Part shown: piece by piece, positions 1 through 14,153 of the stretch
Position numbering within the stretch: the stretch's first letter is position 1
Layout: each line of letters opens with the position of its first letter
Assembly (NCBI GenBank): GCA_030267565.1
Contig: BRXU01000003.1
Location: 1,968,001 to 2,032,000 of the forward strand
Length of the DNA: 64,000 nucleotides
Reading direction: 5' to 3'
Source of the DNA: Pleodorina starrii
Taxonomy: Eukaryota > Chlorophyta > Chlorophyceae > Chlamydomonadales > Volvocaceae
Made by a program: the position numbers and the translations under genes
Notes under the pieces: generated by a model
What the model was told of the DNA's origin: nothing
What the model saw: the letters and a program-made list of their open reading frames with translations, nothing else
Database searches by the model: none

Positions 1-153
1 CTTGCATCAACAGCTAGCTAGCTACATGCTGGTATGGTTGGGTAGATTAGTAAACTGTATGTGCTACATATCTGTCCCTTAACTCTTCCATCCGTCCTGC
101 CGAAAATTACCTAACACCCCCTTGCTTACTCACGTTTGCACTTCATCTCGCAG

Positions 154-2388
154 GCGAAGCTGTATTGGCCGTTGGCGAGGTTGAGGTGTACGGCAATATG
201 CTAACTGCTAGCCGCTGTAAGTGTTGGGTGCAAAACCGAAAATAATACAGCATAGCTACATGTTCGCGCTTGTAGCACGCGATTTAATTTGTTCCTGAAC
301 CAAATGTTGCTCGGCGAAGCCGGCTCGATAGATCGCGAGTACGTATTCCGTAGGGCTGAACGCATCCAAACACAGCTGAAGCTGTAAGACATCCCACCGC
401 ATGTTCGCTTGTTACGTTGTGTGCAAACGCATGCCAGATTCCTGACGACCCAGTTCACGTCTTGTCATTGTCAGTCGACGACGCTATTGCGTCCGCAGCC
501 TAGATAGTAATAAGCGTCTTTCGCGCGCCTATTTCCCGCCGCCGCAGCTGCGGTCTGCCCCGCGCAGCCCGGCTGGTGCGAGTATCCTGGGTCCAGCCTC
601 GAGATGGTCGACTGCGACAATGACGGCATCATGGACTTGGTTTGCACCGACGTATACGGCCGTCGTGGCGTCCGGCTTTCCTCCAAGTCTTCTGTGAGCG
701 ATGATGCCTCAACCGGCTGGCCTATGGCGCCCTCATCGTTGTGCCCCGCCAAGTTTCCGGGTGCGTGGTCCCCTAGGAAGTGCCTTGAGAGTTAGGGCAC
801 AGAATATGTGACCGTATGGTCACCAGTTTGATTTCGGTCCCTTGTCGCCCTCATCGCTGTACCCCGCCATGTTTCCTGGTGCGTGCGATGCGACGTGTAG
901 GTACCATTGTTGGTTGGATGGGCTCACAAGCAATCAATGTGATTTGGGACCATAGGCATTTCATTGCAGTCGTCGCGCACGCACGCGTCGTCCTGTATCG
1001 ATCGATCCATCCATTGATTTCATGCAGCCTCAACAGACCGAAGGAGGAGCCGCGCGACGACGACTCCCGTCCATTTTCTGTGCCCCGCCGCCCCTCCCCG
1101 CCGCAGTCAACGTGGCCCTGGGCAAGACTGCCTACGCCTCGTCTAACTATATCAACATGTTCCCAGCGAGCAATGCTGTAGATGGCAACACGAGCTCTTT
1201 CATGCACACTGCGTTCGAGGACGCAGCCAAGTGGTTGTCCATCGACCTGGGAAGCGTCATGAATGTCACGCGAATTGTGCTGTGGAACCGCCAAGACTGC
1301 TGCCAAGAGCGTCTGGTCAACGCGGAGGTCCGTGCCGGCACCACCGTCATCAAAAGCAATGCCGATTATTTCTCTTTTGGTCAGAACCCCATCGTCTGGA
1401 GGCAGGCCGCAGCTCCTGCCCCACCGGCCCCCTGGTACTTGTGGGTGATTTACTTTAGTCAGCCAACGGCCGTCCGTTGCATTACCGTGCAGAATGGAGG
1501 TGGGTTGCTTCTTTCGGCACCCGAAACGTAGTGTGCGCTTTGTAGGGGTACAACCCAACAAAATATGCAATTAATTAATATGCGGGTTACAGCTGCATAC
1601 AGTGGGAGCCAACCATATATAGGGCGGCTACACGTGCTAGCACTGACCACCGGGCCGCTACACAGTACGGTAGATAGGCCACGCACAGTCCTCATCGACC
1701 ACCCGACCGCCGGGACCCTTAGGGTCGGTTCAGCATGGCCACCGATCAAGCGTGCGGATCAAGCGTACCAACTACGACCTCCGTCATGCAAGTCCGCATC
1801 TAGACAGCTATCCATCCAGCCATTATGTCGTCATCCCGACCTATATGGTCCGGCGGGGACGCCCGTATTCGAACCCAGGGTGTCCTAATCTCCTATCAAT
1901 TAGGGTTTACCTGCTGCCTATATGCCTGCCTTTCGGCCAATCTAGCGTCCATCGTCTTATGATGACAAGCTATGTTGCACTAATGAGTTGTACGTAATGC
2001 AAATGCTCATCAGTTCGTTTATCTTTTATATACATTTTGATGTTTGCTTGCTTGCTTGGACTGCACGCAGCTGGCGGCTCGGCGCTGACTGTTGGAGAAA
2101 TTGAGGTGTTCACAGGTGAGTGTACATACACCTTCGGGTCGTCGTAACTCGTGCTTAACGTCGACTTTGTGCGCCACTCTATCTGTTGCATGCATGCAGC
2201 GCGCAGATAGGCCACCGGATACGTACCCGAGCGCCATACATGCATGCAGCGCACTTCGCACCGTAAATCTCCACGCAGTTGCCGTGCGACCTTACTTCCT
2301 CTCTGGCTTTATTTGCATTCATTGTTGTGCGTGATACATGCTGGATGGTGCGTGTGCGTGTGCATTTGCCCCCGCGCCTGCAGCCTGA
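154..2388 (+). CDS. F-type lectin domain protein, 3' end (partial, copy 1)
   Basis: Last exons of a modular, probably secreted lectin gene; the 5' part lies outside the window. Exons read as 154-216 (end of one lectin domain, GEVEVYG), 548-760 (Cys-rich module with DCDNDGIMD, a Ca-site-like DxDxDG), 1107-1499 (F-type/F5-8C lectin domain, opening VNVALGKTAYASS), 2071-2115 (GEIEVFT, closing strand of the domain) and 2384-2388 (inferred TGA stop). All introns are phase 1. The lectin domain keeps the family's fucose-site signature R-x-D-C-C-x-E-R and the preceding His (HTAFED). By family knowledge such domains bind L-fucose at the cell surface or in the extracellular matrix. Exon lengths of 213 and 393 nt are identical to the copy-2 gene. 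The stop exon is the least certain part. Confidence 0.75.
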
Positions 2389-3778
<1,390 letters not shown>

Positions 3779-5044
3779 CAGCCATACATATTACATTCCA
3801 AACGGCCCCGAATCCTCACTTTGTCACCCGAACCTTTTGGTTTTACGTAACACGTGATGACATACGTTTCCATGCTTTAAGCGGGTCATTTGACGCAGTA
3901 GGACGTGAGCACGGCTGCAATACTCTGAGCACGGCTGCAATACTCCGACCGTAATTACGGCATGGACCGTGCTCAGGCTGCACAGGGGAGCGCGCCCACT
4001 TTGCATTGATAACGTGCTCTGTGTTGCTAGAGACCGACAACCGCCGTGCTCGCGCGGTCTATGCCTTGCACATGACCTTTGCAAGCCAGGATTATTGTCG
4101 GTGATTACACCGCCCGGCGCGTCAGCATCCGCATCGTCAAGGAGCGCACATTCTTCGTTGGTGCTCGCTTAGCATGACCAAGCAAGCGCCCCGCCCTTGT
4201 GGAAGGTGACATCCCCCCCTGCCTGGACTTGTTGTAGTAGTCGCACTAAGCAAGGCACATAGGCACGTACGCAGCTGTTTCGTTCAGCCTGCGGCTGGAG
4301 CCACGCGCGTGTCCACTTACTTGGTTGCTGGCGGTGCCGCGCGCTGTGTCGGCCCCCTCCACCTTCTCCCCCTTCCCCCGCCCATGGCTGCTTGGCAGCG
4401 GGAGGCGGGCCATTTGACGGCGGCCGGGAGCTGTGTCGTTGCGGACGGACGGCGGCGCGCGCGGCGGCGTGGACGGATGAGTACGACATGCGGCCGGGAC
4501 TGACACTACTGCACGCACATCCGGCGATCGATGGCGAGGAGCAGTGCGTGCTTCTTGATAGCAAGGACGCGTCGTGTTAGTTCGCGATGGTGTCCGCCGT
4601 CTGGAGCCACGCGCGTGTCTTCTTGGTTGCTTCAATCAGTTTACATTGAAGGGTTGCGTGGACTTCTTGATTGACACAGGCAGTAGCTAGCTAATAACTA
4701 GCCATCTTGATTGCTTGGATGCGTGATCATCGTGATTGCCCATGTTACCAACCGCAACTCGCTCGTACGCTAGGGCAAGCTCGTATCATCAGCAGCCGCG
4801 GCGCGAGCTGGTAGGTGCGATTTAAGTTGGCATTACTCGATCGACCAACATCACACCGACGTGCGCACGGCGGGCCTCGCTCTCCGACGGGCCCCTTCAG
4901 CCTCTTCAGCGGCCACGCGTCCGGAGTCGGAGCTGGACCTTACTTCAGCCGACGGTTCCCAGCTAGCGGAAGGCCCCGGAAGTATTGAAGTTATAAATAT
5001 TATTAACATGAAGCTGAGCGGCCTGATGGTGCCAGTAACCAAAT
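3779..5044. other. Region without a recognised gene
   Basis: It contains a 20-bp motif in tandem (gagcacggctgcaatactc, about 3906-3944) and a 12-bp palindrome CCGTAATTACGG near 3950. No exon could be supported. Confidence 0.4.
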
Positions 5045-5481
5045 AAACCAAAGTGCTAAAATTGATCTTCACGTCCTCGAGCCGCTTACGTAGTACAAAC
5101 GTGCAACATTATGGTTGAGTGCTTTCCTTGCATTGTTACCAGTTAATTTACCAACCAGCTGCTCAAAGGGCAATCACCTGCACTCGAAAGTGTGACTGGC
5201 GCTATTAGCCTGGCGCGCCACCACAGATGCAACCAAAAAGATCCGTCAAGAAACATTAGATTGTAAGCGCGGAGAAGCCTTAGAGTTTCATGATATTCAG
5301 GGCTGTTGCCTGTTGGAGAGTTGCACGATTGCATGAGTGATGCGTGGATCCGGGATCAGCGGTGGATCCTGCTGATGAGCGATGGGCTGGCCTTGTGGCA
5401 TCCAGCCATTTGCGGGGCTCAGAGATTTCATCATCAGTTATAATATTAACATTTTGTACAAGCCATTGTGGCCGAGCAGCC

Positions 5482-8244
5482 ATGGCAATAACTGAGGAAA
5501 GCCCCTGCGACAAGCAGGCGACCAAGCGGATTAAGACTTCTTGTGAGAAAGGTAGGCAACATAAAAATCATGGTAATTTTAAGCAATCAAATCACGTGAA
5601 TATACTTGCCGGCACGTTGGCATAGCCTGCAAGCAAACGGACACTTCTTGCTTGCAAACCCATACATAGGCGTTCTGGTGCAGTATGCGGAGGAGGTCAG
5701 GGATGAGCTCGTAAATCTTTGGCAGGGCAGCGCTTCAGACAGATGCAACTATTGGACGAGAAGGTCAGCAAGGAAACAGGCCACACCATCAGCTTGGGCT
5801 CTTGAGCGCAGCAGAGGAGCTCTGATTTCCTTGGATATCGTTTGCCCAATGAGTGCAATACCTGTCTTCGCGACATTTGAGGTTGCGTGGGCGCTTAACG
5901 CGCTCGAGCGCTCTCGTCCTCTGCGCCCCTCACCTCGCTCACACGGGCGCGGCCAGCCGGCCACCCTCTCCTCATGCCATTTCCCCAAACACCGGCCAGA
6001 AACTCCCCAGTCTCTCGAAACCCCCGATGACCTTCGTTGTCACGGCCCTGCACCGCTTCGCCCGACACGTGCAAGCAGGTGATCTGGCACGACTCCCTGT
6101 TCCCCCAGCATAACGCCCTAGTAGGGCGGGAGAAGGTGCAGGTACGTGCCCATGTGCGAACATGCGACCTTCTGGCGTGTCGGTACAGGATTCCCAGCCC
6201 GTCGCGCACGGCGGCGCTGCTGCCATCAACCAACCGAGTACATGGGGGCAATGGTCCAATGGACCCGGCCGGCAGTCCCAAAGGCGACGTCCCGCCTTTC
6301 CTTCCTGGCACGTATGCATCGCAGCCAGTTTCCCATCGCCTCGCCTCGCTTGGCTTTATTTGCCTTCCTGTCCCTTCCCCCCGCTTGGCTTCGGTTGGCT
6401 GCTGCTCGTCCGCCTGACCTCCCTCACCCCGCCCACTCCCTCACCCCGCCACTTTCCCTTCATCGCGTCAGGCGGCCAGCCTCTCCTTCTTGCCACGAGC
6501 GAATCCTCGCTGCTCCTTTTGGTCCCTCCCCCAGACCCTGACCTAACCGTCAACGCAATCAACCTAAGTCACCTGCCACGCCCCCTCCTTCCCCTCCCGC
6601 CGATTTGTCACATGCGTGTGTCCAATGTTCTATGCCCAATGTGATGCAAATGCCCAGGCTCTGCTGGACCTCCTCCGCGGCGCCTTCCCCGACCTCAGCC
6701 TCGCCTTTCGACGGCCGCTCCATCCGGGTCAGGAGGGGGTGGTGCTCGGCTACTGGAGGGCAGCGGGTGAGGCTGGAAGGGGTAAAGGGAGAGAGAGGGT
6801 CAGCAGAGGGACAGAGGGAGGGAGGGAGAGAGGGCGCCTCACGTCACTGGCATGATGCGGGAGAACGGAGAAGGGCCGGACAGCCGGGTTGCGTGGCGAC
6901 CCGCTCCGCCCTCCGCGCGAGTGGGTAGTTGCGCTGCCCCATACCATATGCCCCATGCCCCAGTGCAGCGCAGCGCGTGGCGGTGCCGAATGCGTCGCGG
7001 GACCGGTTGTGCGTATGGCGGTGTGCGGCAATGGGGGAGGGGTGATCCTCTCCACCTCTCTTCTGGCCCTGCCACGGTGCCGGTGCCGGTGCCTTCATCA
7101 TTCATGCCAAGAAGCGTCTGAAACGCGTCTCGGGTTCGGCCTTCGGCGGCCTCTCTGACCCCCGGCTGAGGTTCAGCTCGAGATGATGTGGCGCGTGGTA
7201 TGTGATGGATGACTTCACACTTCATCACATCTGTCCAGTACCTTTTCAGTCCCGGGCTCCCGCTCCTCCCGTACGGCATCTGGTACCTCCAGGCACGCAC
7301 ACGGGCGCCCTGGGCCCCTCCCTGCCGCCCTCGGGCGCTGAAGCCTCCTGCTGGGAGGGCAGCCTCGTCATCCGTACACGATCTACGGCAGCAGCAGAGG
7401 CGGCGGGAGCGGGGCCGGAGGTGGCGGGCGCGTCGGAGGATCGGTCTGAGGCTGTCACCGCCGCCACTGCCGCCGCCACTGCCGCCGCTGCCGCCGCTGC
7501 TGGCGGCAGTAGGCCGCTGCGTGGCGTGGAGGTGTGGTGGTCCTGTGACCCCATCTTCCTGTTTAGGCAGCTGGGCTGGAAGGAGCAGCCGCCTGTCACC
7601 ACGGAGGCGCCGGAGGGTGCTGCCGCTGCTGCTGTTGCTGATGTTGCTGTGAAAGCTTCTGCGCGCGGGCGCAGCAGACGGAGGTAAGTCGACTGCGGGT
7701 CAGCGGGAGTGGGAGAGGGAAAGCGGGGCGAGTGTGGAATAGAAGAGGGTTAGATGAGGGAGCGCCAGCGCCGGAGCGGCGGCAACCCGCGGCGACATGG
7801 CGGGGGATGGGATGGGGTAAAATCCAAACAATCCAAACAAGCAAACTGAAGGTCTGACATGCGCAGGCGACTTACACGTGCCGGGCGGGTAAGCTAGGCA
7901 TACACACAGACACAATTAGATACACTGGATATGTCAAGATGCACGTGATAACACAGGTTAGACATTGGTATGTACCAGATTCAGGCGCATCCGGCACTAC
8001 CAATGGCCGTTGTCGCCGCCGCCAGGCGCCGCAGCGGGCGGTGAAGTCGGCCTGGCAACTCGTACGGCGGCGGCGGCGCGAGCCGCATTCGCGACGGAGG
8101 CCGCGGCGGCGGAGGCGGCCGCCGCGGCCGTCGCCGCCGCCGCGGCGGCGGCGGAGCGTGATGCAGATTCCCCCGAGTCGCTGGCGGCAGCGCAGGCGGC
8201 GAACCGCCGCGTCGTGCAGATGTACTTCCACACGTACAATTCCG
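5482..8244 (+). pseudogene. SnoaL-like protein pseudogene (copy 1)
   Basis: Truncated paralogue of the gene at 30059-35005. Matching exons are 5482-5551 (MAITEESPCDKQATKR), 5670-5763, 6079-6141 (VIWHDSLFPQHNALVGREK), 6658-6766 (LLRGAFPDLSLAFRRP), 7293-7683 and 8026-8244 (ending YFHTYNS). Exon 2 is 4 nt shorter than its counterpart (94 against 98 nt), which shifts the frame before the first domain. Exon 5 has a further net frame change near its end (gcgcgcgggcgcagc against gcgggcgtagc). The three exons coding most of the second SnoaL domain are absent after 8365. A short first-domain protein made by other splicing cannot be excluded, but as it stands the gene is broken. Confidence 0.8.
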
Positions 8245-8296
8245 GTACGACACGGGTCCGGGCGTGTACGTGCGGGGGGGAACTGCGGGGAAACTG

Positions 8297-8337
8297 CAGG
8301 GGCTATCTAGGTGAGCGAGGCACCTAGATAGCCCCTG
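8297..8337. repeat. Perfect 17-bp inverted repeat with 7-nt loop
   Basis: Arms CAGGGGCTATCTAGGTG (8297-8313) and CACCTAGATAGCCCCTG (8321-8337) with loop AGCGAGG. Copy 2 lacks the left arm at the matching place (about 33035-33065), so the hairpin is specific to the truncated copy. Confidence 0.95.
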
Positions 8338-8374
8338 GAAGCTGGCATCAGGGAGGGCCGCAGTGCGGTCGTGG

Positions 8375-8642
8375 GAATGCCCCCGGAGGCTCCCGAAGGC
8401 CCCTTAGGGCCCCCGAAGTCCCCGAAGACCCCGGGAGGCCCCAAAAGGCCCCCGAAGGCCGCCGGAGACCCCCGGAGGTCCCCGAAGACCCCCGGAGGCC
8501 CCAAAAGGCCCCCGAAGGCCCCCGGAGACCCCCGAAGGCCCTCGTAGACCCCCGGAGGCCCCCGAAGGCCCTCAAATGCCCCCGAGGGCCCCCGGAGACC
8601 TACCTCCGAAGGCCCCCGGAGGCCTCCGAAGGCCCCCGGTCT
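8375..8642. repeat. 12-bp minisatellite (CCCCCGAAGGCC) with higher-order unit
   Basis: Degenerate 12-bp repeats built from cccccgaaggcc and cccccggagacc. A longer unit of about 61 bp containing ccccaaaaggcc occurs twice (about 8412-8530). It lies directly at the point where the SnoaL duplication stops. Confidence 0.9.
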
Positions 8643-11600
8643 CATGTGGAACACCGAAACCGCGCCTGAACCCTGCCTGATTCGGATGACGCAGAGCCAT
8701 TTGCTCCCCGGCCCTCGCTTACAAGTCGATCGGTTGAGGAGCACTGCCGCGTAGCACTTTGCCAGCACCCCTCCTAATGTAATTTCCCCTATAATTCTCA
8801 GGTACCTATGGATCGCCTTTCTTAAGCAATGGCGTGATGACCACTGTCTTCGTGAACTGCGCCGAAAACTCGCTCGACACCCTGATAAGATCCATCAAGA
8901 CATTGCCTGGAACACAGGTTGACCTCAGGCCCAGGCCGCCCTTCCCCGCCCGTCATCAACAGTCAACACGCGCGCGGAACGATAGCACTTAGACGGTACC
9001 TTTTACAGTCCCGGTGACCTACTTTTCGGCAGCTTTCCTACGGCACGCGCCACGCACCTCCTCCAACGAGCGAGAAAGGCTCGTCTGGTATCGATACTAG
9101 CTGCCTGCGCGCGCCCTCCTATACGCGATTGACCGAGCTACTTGCCACACTCCATTCTCAAGACTATCAAGAGTATGAAATGTAGTCGTCGCGGGTCGTC
9201 CGCGCGATGTTCAGGTGGCATCGGCCCTCCCCTCGCACTCTCTACGAGGTTGAACTTTGGAATTAACCTCGCTCGACGTTCACAAGGCACATGAGCACGC
9301 AAGCCTAATCGTTTCATGTCTGTTGCCTCCCCCTGTTCCTGTCCCTCTTCTAGTAAGTGCTTCCATTCGCTGTCTGGGAGCTTTGGTTGCCAATTGTATC
9401 CGGCGGCCCTCTCCCCCAAGCAACCTGAACTAATGTGGTTTAGGCTTGCTCGTTCGAACCACGAGGTACCTTGCTTCCGTCTCCCCCGCGCGCCCGCCCT
9501 TGCGCCAGCCGAACATGACGAGCAAATTCTTGCTACCTGGAAATCTTGCGTTCACGCGCACAGAGCTACGAGGCATGTGCAACAAATAAAACTGCTGCCA
9601 TCTGACTGTAATACGCGCGCATTTATGCTACCTCAACCAACATTACGGGCTCCAGCAGCTAAGTTCGGCGTTGCAATATTGGAACGTGGTGTCTGGCCCG
9701 CCCTGGCAAGTGCTGGGATAGCTGCTGCTATCCCGCCCGGCGCAGGTAGCACTCCTTACTTCCGTCCGCATGCATACATACGCTAGCTGCTTTTCGCGGG
9801 CCTTCTGACACCTCATGCAATCTACTGTGGTGCCTTCGTTTCTCCGTCGACGTTTCCTACATACCCGGAATTGGTCCTTACCCGGAATTGGTCCTTACCC
9901 GGACGGAGCACCAGAGGAGTTGTGATCCCGGAATGTTATCCCGCAGTACACACGTGGTCCGGTACCGGTAATGGGGCGGTACCACCGCGTTGTCAATCAG
10001 CGGCTTCGCAGCAGGATGAGAGGCAGTGAAGGGACTGAGAACAGCAAGTGTGGAAATATTTTAGGCGGAGGCGCAGAGTGACAAGGCGAGAGGGGGTCCG
10101 AAGAGCTTGATGACAGCTACATAATGCGATCGCACGAATCTGTGGGTCTAATGTTCAATATGAAATCTATCTAGAACAGGCCACTAACCAAATCACGCAC
10201 CGGCGAAATTGCCACATGGAAAGGGATCCCACGCTGGCAAATGAACGTCTTCGACTACGTACGTGTGCCAATTCCGATTCCCTGAAACGAATCGGTGCCC
10301 ATGCTATCTAGCGAAGGGGAAGGCCTGGGGAGGCAAAAGGGAATCGGAGTCAAGGCAAAAACTCCCCCGCTCTGCGGTGGGACCGGCCTAAAGAGAAAAT
10401 AAAGAACACGCATCCTAAAAAAGCACACGTATCCTGAAAAGCACACGTATCCTAAAAACCACACGTGTATCCTAAAAAAGCACACTTACCAAAGGAAAGG
10501 CGATGACGCATGCGCAAGGCGCAGGAGGAGTATGGCCGGAACCGGAGTATACGAACGATGCGCAGTGAGAGCTGTGAAAGTGACAAACAGGGATGTAAGA
10601 ACTGAGACAATCAAAATGACGGAGGCAGAGCACAGAAGGACATACGAGGATGGCATAAACAATGGAATCCATTTTCGGTGACCCTGCCGTAGAATGGCCG
10701 AGCGGCCCGCGGGTCAGCGGAGGTGGAGGCGAAGGCGTCTGATCCGCCGCCGCCTCCTTGGGCCAGGACTGCGCTGCAAGGGGCGCCGGCAGCGGCCGTC
10801 GCTCTGCAAGGCGGAGGATTGTACGGCCAGCCTTATCTTACGCCAAGCGGCCTGTACCCCATCCAATTGTAACGACCGCCTCAGCACTCTCCTCTCCTGC
10901 TCGATTGAGGACATACGCCTCCCCATGTACGCCTCGTGTTTGTGTGTTGTAATTTTCACAGCAATGAACGAACTCGAAGTTGTGGTTTGACTGGGGTACA
11001 GTTTACCCGGGCTTACACGGGGGGTACTGGGGGTACTGGGGGCAAGTCCTTTCGATGAAAACCCACGGGCCGCCAGCATCATCACTTTGGGCTTCTGTTG
11101 GAGTCTCACTTGTAGGCAGTACGTGCGCGGGTGTGGGTGTGGGCGGGTTATCCGCCTTTGCCGAAGGGGGGGGGGGCGGGGGGGGTCAACCTTCGTACTC
11201 GCTGGTTTCACAGCCGGGCGTTACCCGGGCCAGCCACTGAATTCGCCTTGATTCGCCTTGATTCCGTCTTTCTGATCGTATACCCTACTTGTAAGGAAGT
11301 TCAGGCTGGTAACAAAAGTTTGCAAGGCTTTTAACGCCGTAACTTCAAAAAAGTTCGCGGCATTCGGCCGCGCTGTCTACCCAAACCCCATTCTAGGTAA
11401 TTAACGGTCTTTGGATCACCCCATAAGTTGCGCAATTTGCCTCGAGGAGGGTTCGAGGCATAGCACGGGAGCACGAACAGCGGGAAGGGTTAGGCTGAAA
11501 CCAGGAAGCGGACAATTCAGAACCGAAAGCGGACAATGCAAAGTCAGCGCAAACGGCAGCTAGGGAAGGCAATACGCCTTAAAGACCAGACGGCGAGCTG

Positions 11601-13691
11601 TGACGGTTATGCAAACGGTTGACACAATATGCGGAGAGCTCTGGACCGCCACCGCGATTAGAAGAATAAGTCCAATATGAACGGCGCTTGGATGCCAAGC
11701 GCCGGTTACGCATGCGCGGGGCGCAGGACGTAGGAGGCCGACTCCGGAGCATACATACGCTGCGCAGGCTGACACGCGAGAATGGGATGCGGCCTGAGCA
11801 GGAATGGCTTGTGGGGCAGGGCGGCCCCGCCTGGGCTAGCTCGTTGCGAAGTGAGACATGCGCAGTGTTCGTATCTTATCTTTGGACTTTCGTTCCTGTG
11901 GACGAAAGGGGCCCGTTTTGGACCGCTTTGCTCGTTGGCTGGCGGACGAACGGCCCCTCCGGGGCCGTCTTTCGTTCGTCCGGCCGGACGAACCGGACGA
12001 ATGCCTGAAACCGGCCAAAACCCCTCAGGATTACCCGTTTCACCTTCAAAGTTTGGACACCAGCCGAATGCTGTAAACTATATACTATGCTAACCGGTAG
12101 CTCCTAGGTACTAACCGGCTTCGAGTGCCTGGGTACGGCAAAAGCCGCTGCAGCAACCTGCAGGCCACACGCCACAGGCCCGCCTCGGCGCGGGCATGGG
12201 CCCCGGTCCGGACCCGAGCCAGAAGAGGAATCGTTTGTCCGGCCAGACGAACGGGGTACATTTCGGTCCATCTCTTTCGTTTGGCTGGTGGACGAATGCA
12301 GGCCTTCGGCCAGCGTTTTGTTCGTCCGGCCGGGCGAACGGGCCGTCGGCCGTTCTTCCAAAACGGCCCTTCGGGCCGTGGGAGCATCCGGCACTGGACA
12401 TGCGGCAAGTGCAGCAGAGCCATAATGTGCTCGAGCGGGCTGTGCAGGACGGAGGCCCGAGAGCGGACTGCATGCAGTGCGGTTGCTGGAGGCACGCACA
12501 GAGTCCGTGGGTGGGGACGGTAATGCCGCTTGTAGCTACAGGCAAGTTACCACATGAATGTAGGCCCTTCTTGTATAGTTCGCTTGTACTCTTCCGCCGC
12601 CTGCCCGGTGGAATAGGGCGAATTCGCGCCGCGGGGAATTGACGCGAAGTCTTGCCACATCAAGCCAGTACGTACATAGTGCCGCCCGAATGAGTGTACA
12701 GCAGCCGACCTAATTCGTGTGCAGCGGGAAGATAACTTTCACCAACACCTCGTTCGCTAACTTTTATAGGGTCTTCATGCTACAGCTTGCTTGGTGGATT
12801 GTTTTTCCTATCATCGATCCTTCCAGGTCAGGCGGCCGCGAAAATCGTATTTCTGTCCAAGCGCAAATTAGTGCAAATTGTAAATTTGGAAGTCGCAAAG
12901 AAACAACTAAAATTTGCAAACAATTTTGGCAAACGAAATTTGTATCCTAAGATGGCAAGCCCCTGCCCGTTGACGGGCGGCACGACAACGAATCGAACAA
13001 AGGTGCGCGGAAGCACGCACCCCCCACTTTATTCCACTTGTACTGCTGCGTTTCGGGCCCATATAAATTGCTTGGTCGCGATGGTATTATTGCACTAAGC
13101 AACGCAAACTAACATAACTGTTGATTGCCGCCCTTGCTTGTTGAACTGCCCCGTTAGTTTGGGGTCATCACCGGCAGTCATCAGACGCAGGCAGAGCGAG
13201 CGCAGCGTTAGTGCTTATTGGGAAGTCTGTCAAGCCGAGCGCCTCTATTTAGCGCTGTCTTCATTTCGCAGGTGAGTAAGTGCTGCGCGCGCGGTGATCA
13301 TGCAGCTTCAACCTTAACACGCATGGTCGGTGGAGGCCGCTGTCGATGCACGCCGCTGTCAATACGCTTATTATTACTTGCCACTACTTCTGCGACATTA
13401 CATATCTTGGAATAAAATTAATGATAATGCGGTACGTACTGCATTTGCTTGCATCCGCGGCAGCTTCATTCGCACCGACTTAATTAAGTACCCTCCTCCT
13501 CACCGCCGTCTACACCTATACGTATACCGTGCGTTTGATAATCGTTTCTACGCGTCGTCGCTGCGACGCCTGCCATTTATTAGTTTATTGCCGTGTGCGT
13601 ATGTAGAAGTAGTACGTACTACTACACCTAGTGTACCGTCGCAATTTTATTTGCGCTCTCTGACTGTGAGTGGCGTGTCACGAAAACCTTT
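8643..13691. other. Long region without a recognised gene
   Basis: No exon with a known domain was found on either strand. Small repeats are present: a 17-bp motif twice at 9863-9896 (acccggaattggtcctt), an 18-20-bp motif four times at 10404-10486 (agcacacgtatcct), and two similar GC-rich palindromic blocks at 11900-12010 and 12230-12380. Confidence 0.5.
11974..11993. repeat. 20-bp perfect palindrome
   Basis: GTTCGTCCGGCCGGACGAAC. Related motifs (ttcgtccggcc, ggacgaa, ggccgttc) recur at 11940-12000 and 12235-12380, next to hairpins such as acggcccctccggggccgt. This suggests two copies of an unclassified palindromic repeat. Confidence 0.8.
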
Positions 13692-13977
<286 letters not shown>

Positions 13978-14153
13978 ATCAGTCATCATGTGGTTTGCTA
14001 TGTATGTTATGGCACACATGCACTGCTTTAGGCGTCATCAGCACTCGAATACTTTGTACGTCGGTAACCTTCGTTTCCACTTACTTGCTTGCCTGTTTGG
14101 CCCAACGCCCATTGCATCAGGGCCACAGTAGGCTTCGGCTCCGTCCCCAAGCA

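Larger units (their letters stand above)
5045..8365. repeat. Segmental duplication, copy 1, SnoaL part
   Basis: Exons and introns are similar to 29685-33100. Similarity ends abruptly near 8365, where a GC-rich minisatellite starts, so the last three exons of the gene are missing here. Confidence 0.9.
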
